From positions 1 to 29,252 of the IMG/VR virus record IMGVR_UViG_3300042900_000515: a stretch of DNA of 29,252 nucleotides; one strand, written 5' to 3'. This DNA is from a virus. This document shows positions 15,827 through 23,158 of this stretch, in pieces (within the stretch, counting starts at the first letter, position 1; each line of letters starts with the position of its first letter). The notes beneath the pieces were generated by a model. That model saw only the letters and a list, made by a program, of their open reading frames with translations. It had not been told where the DNA came from and did not search any database. The translations under genes were made by a program, and so were the position numbers.

Positions 15827-18800
15827 ATGAGTACAACTTTAGAAATATTAACTGCGAATTATAACGGACAATTAGCCGATATAACCTTTTTCCCTTGTTC
15901 GGGGGGGGTTATAAATATTGGTGAAGTTACATTACCGTATAATTACGAATCCGAAAATTATTATGGAACTTACATTATTTACGTAATGTATTACGATGAA
16001 ACTTGCTCGTTGGATATTCCTTGTATATCATTAACACCGACAAATACACCGACAAATACACCGACACCTACTATTACAGATACTCCAACTCAAACACCAA
16101 CTCAAACTAATACTGTTACACCAACTAATACTGGAACACCAGCACAAACCCCAACACAAACGACAACGCAGACACAAACACAAACACCTTCCAATACAGC
16201 TACACCTACTAACACTATCACTCCAACTCAAACTCCAACTAAGACTCATACTCCCACACCAACAAATCGCCCTACAACAACACCAACAATGACACCAACA
16301 AATACTCCTACACAAACAAATACTCAAACAAATACGCCAACAAATACGCAAACGCAAACACAAACGCAAACTCAAACCACTACACAAACTCCGACTAACA
16401 CTCCAACACAAACACAAACTCAAACACAAACACCGTCACCATTACCTCCAACAATTGGGTATTTTGAAGATTGTTGTTACCCATCTATAATATATAAAGT
16501 GGGTGGAATAATATATCCTGTTTTTATTGATAACTTCTATTATATAGAGACTACCGGATATAGTGGTTGTGTTAAAGCAATAAATCCTACGTCATTTAAC
16601 AGTCAATATGAAATTATTAGTTTAACTTCATATGTGAGTTGCCTTATTTGTCAATTAGACCACGAATGTATTTTACCTACACCTACACCAACTCCAACTC
16701 AAACTGTGACTCCAACGGTAACGCCAACAGTAACTCCAACAATTTCAACAACACCAACAAATACTCCTACACAAACACAAACACAAACTTCAACACCAAC
16801 ACAAACACCTACCAATACACCAACAAACACTCAAACACAAACTCAAACACAAACACAAACTCAAACTTCAACACCGACACAAACACCTACTCAAACTCCG
16901 ACTAACACTCCAACCAAAACTCAAACTCCAACAACAACAACGACATTAACCGCAACACCAACTCAGACTCAAACTCCAACAAACACTCAAACACCAACAA
17001 AAACTCAAACACCAACACCAACAAAAACAATGACTCAAACACCTACTAATACTCAAACACAAACACCAACCAAAACTCAAACACAGACGCCTACAAACAC
17101 ACCAGTTTGTTCAGCACCTCAAATGTTAGGTGTTACATTGTCATCAGGTTCAATTTTATCTGTTTCGATTATTCCGGGACCAAATTGTAGTGGTATTTTT
17201 ATGATATATTCTTATGATAATATAAACTTTAATTCTGCTGTGGCAACTCCAAGTAACTGTACATCACCGTTTACTTTTGACTCTCTTACTACAACAGGAA
17301 ATGTTTATGTAAAAGTGGGTCAATTATGTACATCAGGTGGTATTAGCGCATATTCTGAAGTTTTCCCATATTTCTTCCCAACCCCAACTCCGACACCAAC
17401 ACCAACAAATACACAAACGCCTACTAAAACTCCAACCAACACTCCAACTAAAACTCAAACCCCAACAACAACAACAACATTAACTGCAACTCCGACTCAG
17501 ACTCAGACGCCAACTAAAACTCCTACTAACACTCCAACCAAAACACAAACACAAACTCCAACTAAAACTCAAACTCCAACAACAACAACAACATTAACTG
17601 CAACTCCGACGCAAACACAAACGCCTACTAAAACTCCTACACAAACACCTACTCGAACAAACACTCCAACGCCAACAACATCGTGTGGTGTTACATTAAT
17701 TTCTACCACATATGTTTCAGGAACCACTTGGAATTATAATTTCACAACAGCAGGTTCTTGTGGAACACTTTTACCGGAATATTCGTCTGATAATATAACT
17801 TGGACTTTGGGTGGTGCAGGTGGTTGTACTTCACCTAGGTCGGCAATAACCGGTATTAATAGTGGAACAATATACTTTAGAATGACATTATTTTGTTCGT
17901 CTCTTACGGGAGTTTCAAATGTTATTACTTATGTGTTCCCATCACCAACACCTACACCTACAAGAACTCAAACACCAACACCAACAAAAACACCTACACC
18001 TACACCGACTGAAACACCACCTGGAGTAACTTGTGTATGTTATGAATTATATTGGTCTCCACCAGGTGGTCCTTTCTTTGGTTCAACAACTTTTGATTAT
18101 ATTGATTGTGAAGGGTTCCCTGCAAGTTCCTTTGCTAACAATATGGGTGATTCACCGAATATTTGTGCTCAAGAAAACACTATTTCATTTGGCGGTGGTG
18201 ACAATTCAGGTGGTTGGCTTCCATCAATATATAATTGTTGCGCAACAAATATTACATTAGGATATAGAGTGTCAAATGCTGTATGTTCGTTACCTGGTTG
18301 GGCGTTAGTTAATCAATGTATAAATCGTTCCGCAATTTTAGGTTTATGTGACGCAACCGAATTATATGATGATGATATATCCGGTAATTGTACCTTCGCA
18401 TTTGCAGCTGCGGGTTATTATAAAACCACTGATAACTTTAGTAGAAGATATTGGGATGGAACCGCATTTACGGGTGCTTGTTTTTCGTGTGGTTGTTTAG
18501 TTGTTAATACAGTAATAACATTATCTGATGGTTCAACTAAATTAATACAAGATGTTCAAGTTAACGACATACTTAAATCTATTGATGTTTCAGGAATGCC
18601 ACAACCATCAAACGAATGGTACTCTTGGAGTAGTGACACTTTAAATTATGTAGAATCAACCTCTACAGTAATTAATTTTACAATATATGAATTTGATTCG
18701 GTTATTAATATTAATAACGATAAATTAATTGCGACTGATTCTCATAACCACGTTGTTAAACAAAATGGTGTTTGGTATATCAGAACAACATCTGATTTAA

Positions 18801-18949
18801 ATGTTGGTGATGTATTATTAGATATTGACAATACTGAATTTGAAATCACATCATTAGTGACAATTACAGAATCAACAACAGTTTATAACGTTGATGTGAA
18901 TAATAGTAATTTATATTTTGCGAATAATGTCTTAACTCACAATAAGTAA
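15827..18949 (+). CDS. Thr-Pro-rich modular fibre-like protein with C-terminal Hint domain
   Basis: 1040 aa. Order: shared N-terminal domain (1-65, ILTANYNGQLADITFFPCSG); TP/TQ linker (about 69-207); Cys-containing domain (208-281, GYFEDCCYPSIIYKVGG) shared with gene 7772; linker (282-426); Fn3-like beta domain (427-518); linker (519-618); second Fn3-like domain (619-705); short linker; Cys-rich domain (732-889, near CVCYELYWSPPGG); Hint domain (890-1040). The Hint begins CLVVNTVITLSDGSTKLIQD, has the block-B motif TDSHNH and ends YFANNVLTHNK, with only one residue after the terminal Asn. No BspA repeats are present. It starts 20 nt after the stand-alone N-domain gene. A self-processing virion fibre or tip protein is the best reading; the cleavage or ligation outcome is unknown. 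Confidence 0.8.
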   Translation: MSTTLEILTANYNGQLADITFFPCSGGVINIGEVTLPYNYESENYYGTYIIYVMYYDETCSLDIPCISLTPTNTPTNTPTPTITDTPTQTPTQTNTVTPTNTGTPAQTPTQTTTQTQTQTPSNTATPTNTITPTQTPTKTHTPTPTNRPTTTPTMTPTNTPTQTNTQTNTPTNTQTQTQTQTQTTTQTPTNTPTQTQTQTQTPSPLPPTIGYFEDCCYPSIIYKVGGIIYPVFIDNFYYIETTGYSGCVKAINPTSFNSQYEIISLTSYVSCLICQLDHECILPTPTPTPTQTVTPTVTPTVTPTISTTPTNTPTQTQTQTSTPTQTPTNTPTNTQTQTQTQTQTQTSTPTQTPTQTPTNTPTKTQTPTTTTTLTATPTQTQTPTNTQTPTKTQTPTPTKTMTQTPTNTQTQTPTKTQTQTPTNTPVCSAPQMLGVTLSSGSILSVSIIPGPNCSGIFMIYSYDNINFNSAVATPSNCTSPFTFDSLTTTGNVYVKVGQLCTSGGISAYSEVFPYFFPTPTPTPTPTNTQTPTKTPTNTPTKTQTPTTTTTLTATPTQTQTPTKTPTNTPTKTQTQTPTKTQTPTTTTTLTATPTQTQTPTKTPTQTPTRTNTPTPTTSCGVTLISTTYVSGTTWNYNFTTAGSCGTLLPEYSSDNITWTLGGAGGCTSPRSAITGINSGTIYFRMTLFCSSLTGVSNVITYVFPSPTPTPTRTQTPTPTKTPTPTPTETPPGVTCVCYELYWSPPGGPFFGSTTFDYIDCEGFPASSFANNMGDSPNICAQENTISFGGGDNSGGWLPSIYNCCATNITLGYRVSNAVCSLPGWALVNQCINRSAILGLCDATELYDDDISGNCTFAFAAAGYYKTTDNFSRRYWDGTAFTGACFSCGCLVVNTVITLSDGSTKLIQDVQVNDILKSIDVSGMPQPSNEWYSWSSDTLNYVESTSTVINFTIYEFDSVININNDKLIATDSHNHVVKQNGVWYIRTTSDLNVGDVLLDIDNTEFEITSLVTITESTTVYNVDVNNSNLYFANNVLTHNK
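16031..17106 (+). repeat. Long Thr-Pro/Thr-Gln tracts (two, split by a Cys domain)
   Basis: Tract one spans 16031-16449 and tract two 16672-17106. Both are built of codons for TPT, TQT and NTP with a plus strand almost free of G. Small units (acacaaactcaa types) repeat imperfectly, so replication slippage could change linker length without breaking frame when multiples of 3 or 6 nt are gained or lost. Confidence 0.85.
17381..17680 (+). repeat. Thr-Pro/Lys-Thr-Gln tract with internal duplication
   Basis: The unit TPTTTTTLTATPTQTQTPTK is encoded twice within about 130 bp (near 17460 and near 17576), and a related copy sits at about 16927 in the previous tract. A last short tract lies at about 17941-18020. 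The near-identity suggests recent spread of linker units. Confidence 0.8.
18494..18946 (+). other. Hint (intein/hedgehog-like) autoprocessing domain
   Basis: Residues 890-1040 of the preceding protein. Block A begins with the nucleophile Cys890 (CLVVNTVITLSDGSTKLIQD). Block B holds LIATDSHNHVV with the conserved T-x-x-H, then DLNVGDVLL. Blocks F and G are VYNVDVNNSNLYFANNVLTHN, with the penultimate His and last Asn. At 151 residues there is no room for a homing endonuclease. Only Lys follows the Asn, so a protein splice would release a single-residue C-extein. N-terminal cleavage or transfer of the fibre to a nucleophile, as in bacterial intein-like (BIL) and hedgehog domains, is more likely. 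Confidence 0.85.
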
Positions 18950-18977
18950 AACAGATACTTATTAGAACAAAGTAAAC

Positions 18978-18985
18978 TATTTATA
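18978..18985 (+). promoter_or_regulatory. TATTTATA element
   Basis: Exact copy 28 nt upstream of the portal ATG, in the gap that separates the fibre cluster from the head cluster. The distance suits a -10 box starting a new unit at the portal gene. Confidence 0.45.
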
Positions 18986-19013
18986 TAAGGAAAATTATAT
19001 TTAAATTTAGAAT

Positions 19014-20900
19014 ATGGAAAATAATGAAAATAATGATTTAACGGTTTGGCAAAGGTTATCAAGAGCCTTTGGACCAAACGCGTTATTAAATCAAGACTAC
19101 CCAACATATAAGTTAGATAAGAAAGAGTTGTTAAAGACAACATCACAAGCGGAATATGAAAGAGAAAAATTACAAGCTCAACAAACATATTACCTATCTA
19201 ACCAATGGACTAAGATTGAAAGTAATCTATACACTCAAGCAGTTTATTATGAACCAACTCGTTTGGCTTCATTTTACGATTATGAATCTATGGAATACAC
19301 CCCTGAGATATCAGCGGCATTAGACATCTATGGTGAAGAATCAACAACTGTTGATGAGAATGGATATATGTTACAAATTTATTCTGAATCAAAAAGAATA
19401 AAATCTATACTAGCCGATTTATTCAATAACGTATTAGACGTTAATACGAATTTAACTATGTGGACAAGAAATACTTGTAAGTATGGTGATAACTTTGTTT
19501 ATTTAAAATTAGATTCAGATAAAGGTATTGTTGGTTGTATGCAATTACCAAACATTGAAATAGAACGTTTGGAAAGAGGTATGGCAGCAAAATCTGCAAC
19601 TATAGATGAACCTGCAGAACACAAAGGATTAAGATTTAAGTGGAAGGCAAAAGATATGGAGTTTAACTCTTGGGAAGTTGCCCACTTCCGTTTATTAGGT
19701 GACGATAGAAAACTTCCATACGGAACGTCAATGTTAGAAAAAGCAAGACGTATTTGGAAACAATTATTATTATCGGAAGATGCGATGTTAATTTATAGAA
19801 CTTCAAGAGCACCGGAAAGACGTGTGTTCAAAGTATTCGTTGGTAATATGGATGATAAAGATGTTGAGGCTTACGTACAACGTGTTGCAAACAAATTTAA
19901 ACGTGACCAAGTTGTTGATGCTAAAACAGGTAATGTCGATATGAGATTCAACCAAATGGCTGTTGACCAAGATTACTTTATTCCTGTTAGAGACCCAGCG
20001 GCGGCATCACCAATTGATACGTTACCGGGAGCAACAAACTTATCTGAAATTGCCGATATAGAATATATCCAAAAGAAATTATTAACCGCTCTTCGTGTTC
20101 CTAAAGCATTTTTAGGATTTGAAGAAACTGCCGGTGATGGTAAGAATTTATCATTACAGGATATTCGTTTTGCAAGAACAATCAATAAGATTCAAAAATC
20201 AATGATTGCCGAATTAAATAAAATTGCAATCATTCATTTATTCTTATTAGGGTTTGAAGATGAGTTATCTAACTTTACGTTAGGACTAACCAATCCATCA
20301 TCCCAAGCAGATTTATTAAAGAATGACCTTTGGAAAGAAAAAATTGCATTATACCAACAAGCCGTTGCGGCAATTGCGGGTATTGCTCCGGTATCTGTAT
20401 CGTGGGCTAAGAAACATATTTTAGGATTCTCTGATGAGGAAATCAAACTTGATTTACAACAACAAAGAATTGAGATGGCTGTCGGAGCTGAATTAACAAA
20501 TACGGCAACTATCATAACACATACAGGTATCTTCGATAATATCGATAAATTATATGGTAACCCTGCATCCGGAGCAACTGCCGGTGGTGCGGCACCATCA
20601 TCCCCACCACCACCGGGAGGTGGAGGAGGTTTCGGCGGAGGTGGAGACTTAGGTGGAGGAATGGAAGATTTAGGTGGACCTGAACCAGGACCTGAACCGG
20701 GTGGACCTGAACCGGGTGGAGCCCCTGAGGCGGCAGCTCCCGAAGCAGAAGTAACTCCTGAATCATTTAATAGAGATAATTTAAAAATATTGGTAGAAAG
20801 AAGTAATATGACAGAAGATGATTCATACATTGATTTATCCAAAGGTGGAAACTCTTTAGGAGAAATTGAAGCTCAATTAGGTAAACTTCTAAAAGATTAG
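19014..20900 (+). CDS. 20: Portal vertex protein (gp20-like)
   Basis: 628 aa against about 524 in T4. It forms the dodecameric ring at the packaging vertex. T4-type signatures include YTPEISAALDIYGEESTTVD near residues 96-115, FRLLGDDRKLPYGTSMLEKA, the strongly conserved RTSRAPERRVFKVFVGNM (about 262-279), TLPGATNLSEIADIEYIQKK and ALRVPKAFLGFEE. After about residue 520 a Gly/Pro-rich low-complexity tail (GGGGGFGGGGDLGGG, then PEPGPEPGGPEPGG) of about 60 residues is inserted. It is followed by a short C-terminal helix-forming segment (LGEIEAQLGKLL). That tail has no T4 counterpart that I know. The stop is TAG, and the next gene follows after a 22-nt gap with a TATTTATA element. Confidence 0.95.
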   Translation: MENNENNDLTVWQRLSRAFGPNALLNQDYPTYKLDKKELLKTTSQAEYEREKLQAQQTYYLSNQWTKIESNLYTQAVYYEPTRLASFYDYESMEYTPEISAALDIYGEESTTVDENGYMLQIYSESKRIKSILADLFNNVLDVNTNLTMWTRNTCKYGDNFVYLKLDSDKGIVGCMQLPNIEIERLERGMAAKSATIDEPAEHKGLRFKWKAKDMEFNSWEVAHFRLLGDDRKLPYGTSMLEKARRIWKQLLLSEDAMLIYRTSRAPERRVFKVFVGNMDDKDVEAYVQRVANKFKRDQVVDAKTGNVDMRFNQMAVDQDYFIPVRDPAAASPIDTLPGATNLSEIADIEYIQKKLLTALRVPKAFLGFEETAGDGKNLSLQDIRFARTINKIQKSMIAELNKIAIIHLFLLGFEDELSNFTLGLTNPSSQADLLKNDLWKEKIALYQQAVAAIAGIAPVSVSWAKKHILGFSDEEIKLDLQQQRIEMAVGAELTNTATIITHTGIFDNIDKLYGNPASGATAGGAAPSSPPPPGGGGGFGGGGDLGGGMEDLGGPEPGPEPGGPEPGGAPEAAAPEAEVTPESFNRDNLKILVERSNMTEDDSYIDLSKGGNSLGEIEAQLGKLLKD

Positions 20901-20901
20901 A

Positions 20902-20909
20902 TATTTATA
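20902..20909 (+). promoter_or_regulatory. TATTTATA element
   Basis: Directly after the portal TAG stop, 13 nt before the ATG at 20923. The local sequence atatttataaata also contains the reverse reading TATAAATA, the T4 late consensus, in the opposite orientation. Confidence 0.4.
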
Positions 20910-20922
20910 AATAAAAAAACTT

Positions 20923-21639
20923 ATGAACTTCGGTATATTAAAAACAAAAATAGAAAGAGTGTTGTTAGAATCATACGCTAACGACACATTTAAAGACGAA
21001 ATAAAAAATTTCAAAAAATATGTTTTAGAAAACAAAAACATAAGTAAATTATTTTATTTATACGATGAATTAAATTCTCCAAAAGCATTAAGTGAATCTT
21101 ACGCCAGAGAGTTTATTAACGAAAGTATTAAAATGTATGAGAACACAATCAATAAAATCAAGCAATCTGATTTAAATAAAATAAAATCTTGGGTTGGTAA
21201 TAAACAGATAGAGAATCAATATGAGACTATCGATACGTTGTTTTCTTCAGATATATTAACGATTGAATCTAAAATTAAATGTAGAAACATTCTGTCAGAA
21301 TCTCTTAGAAAATTACCGGTGGTGAAAACAGAAGGGATTGATTTACCGTTAACAACAATGGTAAGTGTTGCAAACAAAACTATTAAAAGTTATATTGATG
21401 GTTTAACTGAATCTGACAAAAAAGAATTAATGTCTTTATTGTCTGAAGATGATTCAACATTGAATGAAAAATACGTTACACTTAAAGAAGGTGTAGTTAC
21501 GAAACTAACGGAAATGAAGAATGCTAGCACTGATTCAACAATGCAAATAAGAATTGAGGATACTATCTCAAAAGTAATTTCTGAAAAATACGACAAACTT
21601 ACGTACTTCAAACTTAAAAACCTTAAAGAAAATCTTTAA
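20923..21639 (+). CDS. Hypothetical protein between portal and protease, 238 aa
   Basis: No family recognised. It is a strongly helical, Lys/Glu/Ser-rich protein throughout (LKTKIERVLLESYANDTFKD at the start; SEKYDKLTYFKLKNLKENL at the end), with no Cys-rich, membrane or signal region. In T4 the small core proteins gp67 and gp68 sit between portal and protease, so a prohead-core role is a positional guess only. Its stop overlaps the stop of the antisense bS21 gene by 3 nt (tail-to-tail), and transcription beyond it runs antisense into that gene until the hairpin at 21687-21716. Confidence 0.65.
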   Translation: MNFGILKTKIERVLLESYANDTFKDEIKNFKKYVLENKNISKLFYLYDELNSPKALSESYAREFINESIKMYENTINKIKQSDLNKIKSWVGNKQIENQYETIDTLFSSDILTIESKIKCRNILSESLRKLPVVKTEGIDLPLTTMVSVANKTIKSYIDGLTESDKKELMSLLSEDDSTLNEKYVTLKEGVVTKLTEMKNASTDSTMQIRIEDTISKVISEKYDKLTYFKLKNLKENL

Positions 21640-21830
21640 TTATCGTCTGATTTAAATTTTTTCTGAACATACTTAGCTTTTGAAAGACCATCACGTTTAA
21701 TTACTGATGGTTTTTTAAATTCTTTTCGTTTTGATAATTCAGAGCTTTGACGGGTTTTAATTACTTTACTTTTATAGAGTTTTAGAGCTTTCTCAATCGT
21801 AATGTGATTATTTAATTTTACTATTAGCAT
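21636..21830 (-). CDS. rpsU: Phage-encoded ribosomal protein bS21
   Basis: 64 aa, the normal bS21 size. It begins MLIVKLNNHITIEKALKLYK, matching the bS21 pattern (short strand, then a 'KALKRYKRK' helix), and continues SSELSKRKEFKKPSVIKRDG, the family's 'ElrrReffeKPSvkRre' core. It ends LSKAKYVQKKFKSDDN. The start at 21830 is favoured because Bacteroidota bS21 proteins usually begin MLII-/MLIV-. Tyr54 sits in the 'KAxYxQ' motif; the tyrosine at this place in Flavobacterium bS21 has, as I recall, been placed next to the 16S rRNA anti-SD. bS21 is the last small-subunit protein to assemble and acts in initiation. It lies antisense between late head genes, with a strong SD of its own. Confidence 0.85.
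   Translation of the reverse strand: MLIVKLNNHITIEKALKLYKSKVIKTRQSSELSKRKEFKKPSVIKRDGLSKAKYVQKKFKSDDN
21687..21716 (+). terminator. Candidate Rho-independent terminator antisense to bS21
   Basis: ACCATCA (21687-21693) pairs with TGATGGT (21705-21711) across an 11-nt loop and is followed by six T in all (21711-21716). For plus-strand transcripts coming from the portal unit this would stop synthesis about 50-75 nt beyond the stop at 21639, inside the body of bS21 (antisense). The 7-bp stem is modest and the bases also encode bS21, so chance is possible. Confidence 0.4.
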
Positions 21831-21833
21831 ATA

Positions 21834-21852
21834 CTACATATATCTCCCTCCT
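21834..21852 (-). promoter_or_regulatory. Strong Shine-Dalgarno with ATG-TAG start-stop pair ahead of bS21
   Basis: Read on the minus strand, AGGAGG (21852-21847) is followed by 7 nt, an ATG (21839-21837) and at once an in-frame TAG (21836-21834). Three bases later comes the bS21 ATG (21830). The SD is ideally placed for the start-stop pair but 16 nt from the true start. No other non-coding gene leader in the window carries such an SD. The layout suggests initiation or re-initiation control of bS21. Confidence 0.6.
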
Positions 21853-21924
21853 ACAAAAAAGTTTTGACATTACCCATAAAAACACCTATTATTTTTAAAA
21901 ATAAACAGGAAAATATGAAAATTA

Positions 21925-22395
21925 ATGAAAAAGGGAAAAACTTCTCTACTACACGGGTTCAAAACAGCGAAGATTGTTTATGGAACGGTAGACTCAATCA
22001 AACTTAAATCACTTTACTTAAACATCCAAACTTGGGTTGAACCAATATACGAATGTGATAATTGGACAAGAACAGTTCTTAACCTAAGTAGGAGTATTAA
22101 ACACTCAATCTACGAGTCAATAAACAAAGATATATTCAACGACAAATTTATTGTAGACTTAGATTTAAGGTCCAGCGGACTCAATCTAAACAAAAAATCG
22201 TTTATGAACCTTGAAATAAATTTTTATTTAATACAAGAAGATTTGGATTTCAAATGTAACGAAATAAAAGAATCATTACAACAAATAACAAAACAAATTT
22301 TTAAAGATAATTTTTTAGATAATGAAAATTTTAACTTTTATCTAACCAAAAACAGTAAAATCACAGAAGAATTGTTACAAACCGAGAATGTTTAA
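21925..22395 (+). CDS. Hypothetical protein upstream of prohead protease, 156 aa
   Basis: No family recognised. After a basic start (MKKGKTSLLHGFKTAKIVYG), it looks like a compact alpha/beta protein with strands around KIVYGTVDSIKLKSLYLNIQ and FIVDLDLRSSGLNL, and a Lys/Glu/Asn-rich helical C-terminus. It has no membrane segment. It overlaps nothing and is followed after 23 nt by the protease gene, so it is probably a late morphogenesis protein by position only. An alternative ATG at 21915 is in another frame and gives only a short peptide. No TATTTATA element was seen ahead of it. Confidence 0.6.
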   Translation: MKKGKTSLLHGFKTAKIVYGTVDSIKLKSLYLNIQTWVEPIYECDNWTRTVLNLSRSIKHSIYESINKDIFNDKFIVDLDLRSSGLNLNKKSFMNLEINFYLIQEDLDFKCNEIKESLQQITKQIFKDNFLDNENFNFYLTKNSKITEELLQTENV

Positions 22396-22403
22396 TATTT
22401 ATA
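22396..22403 (+). promoter_or_regulatory. TATTTATA element
   Basis: Starts right after the previous stop codon and lies 15 nt before the protease ATG at 22419. It shares the longer string atatttataaataaaa with the copy at 20902, so the flank may also matter. Confidence 0.45.
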
Positions 22404-22418
22404 AATAAAACATTCAAA

Positions 22419-23144
22419 ATGAATTTAAGAATATTACAACCAAGTGAATCAGGGAAAGGTATATTAGTTGAATACGATGCTGGGTATATTAACCCAAATG
22501 ATAATCGTAACGAAACATTAATTAGAGAATCTAGCGAAACTCTTGACCACACTAAACCAATTGAGTTTTATGCCGTATTACAAAAATATGATACCCCTAA
22601 TAGAAATGGTAGATTATATCCTGAACGTATATTAAAAAGAGAGGCGGAGAATTATAAAAAAATGATTAAAAAGGGAACAGCCCTATCCGAGTTAAATCAC
22701 CCGGAATCATCTTTAATCGATTTAGATAGAGTTTCTCACGCAATCACCGAAGTATGGTGGGAAGGTAATGTCCTAATGGGTAAAATAAAACTACTTACAT
22801 CACCGGGATATCACGAAAGTGGTATTTGTTCAACCAAAGGTGACTTAGCAGCTAACTACCTAAGACAAGGAGTTACATTAGGTATCTCATCAAGAGGTGT
22901 AGGTTCCCTTAAAAAGATTGGTGAACAAAATGAAGTTCAAGACGATTTTGAATTAATCTGTTTTGATTTAGTATCATCACCATCAACCCCGGGAGCGTAT
23001 CTATTCTTAAATAAAGAGGATAAACAACTATACGATGAGAACTTAGAAGAAGAGAAAAAAATGAGTGTTGAGAGACACGTTGGTGATTCCGGAAATAAAT
23101 CGCTTGACTTAATGAAAAAATTAAACGATTATTTGGGTTACTAA
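22419..23144 (+). CDS. 21: Prohead core protease (gp21-like serine protease)
   Basis: 241 aa (T4 gp21 is 212). In T4-type phages it matures the prohead by cutting core and capsid proteins after an [IL]-x-E motif. Family signatures are NRNGRLYPERIL (about 60-71), ALSELNHPESSLIDLDRVSH with catalytic His94, VTLGISSRGVGSL with the nucleophile at Ser157/Ser158, and CFDLVSSPSTPGA with the likely third member Asp183. The fold is the herpesvirus-assemblin type (peptidase family S80/U9). The C-terminal 40 residues are charged and may be removed by self-cleavage. It precedes a DUF4494-like gene, the scaffold and the capsid gene, as expected for a T4-like order. Confidence 0.93.
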   Translation: MNLRILQPSESGKGILVEYDAGYINPNDNRNETLIRESSETLDHTKPIEFYAVLQKYDTPNRNGRLYPERILKREAENYKKMIKKGTALSELNHPESSLIDLDRVSHAITEVWWEGNVLMGKIKLLTSPGYHESGICSTKGDLAANYLRQGVTLGISSRGVGSLKKIGEQNEVQDDFELICFDLVSSPSTPGAYLFLNKEDKQLYDENLEEEKKMSVERHVGDSGNKSLDLMKKLNDYLGY

Positions 23145-23158
23145 TAAAAAAAAACAAA

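Noticed and set aside
18494-18946. Hint domain as a full splicing intein with homing endonuclease
   Set aside because: At 151 residues there is no endonuclease domain, and only one residue follows the terminal Asn, so no C-extein exists to splice.
7772-18949. Diversity-generating retroelement acting on the fibre genes
   Set aside because: No reverse transcriptase, template repeat or adenine-biased variable region was seen in the window. The repeats are explained by protein modules. A retroelement elsewhere in the genome cannot be excluded.
20234-20842. 202-codon open frame antisense to the portal tail
   Set aside because: It arises from the Gly/Pro-rich coding sequence read backward (Pro/Ser-rich product), has no start context of its own, and lies wholly inside a well-supported gene.
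21834-21839. ATG-TAG ahead of bS21 read as evidence that TAG is recoded to an amino acid (giving MQYMLIV...)
   Set aside because: TAG is used as a normal stop at 1796-1798, 20898-20900 and 23366-23368, with intergenic signals after each. bS21 proteins of this group begin MLII/MLIV.
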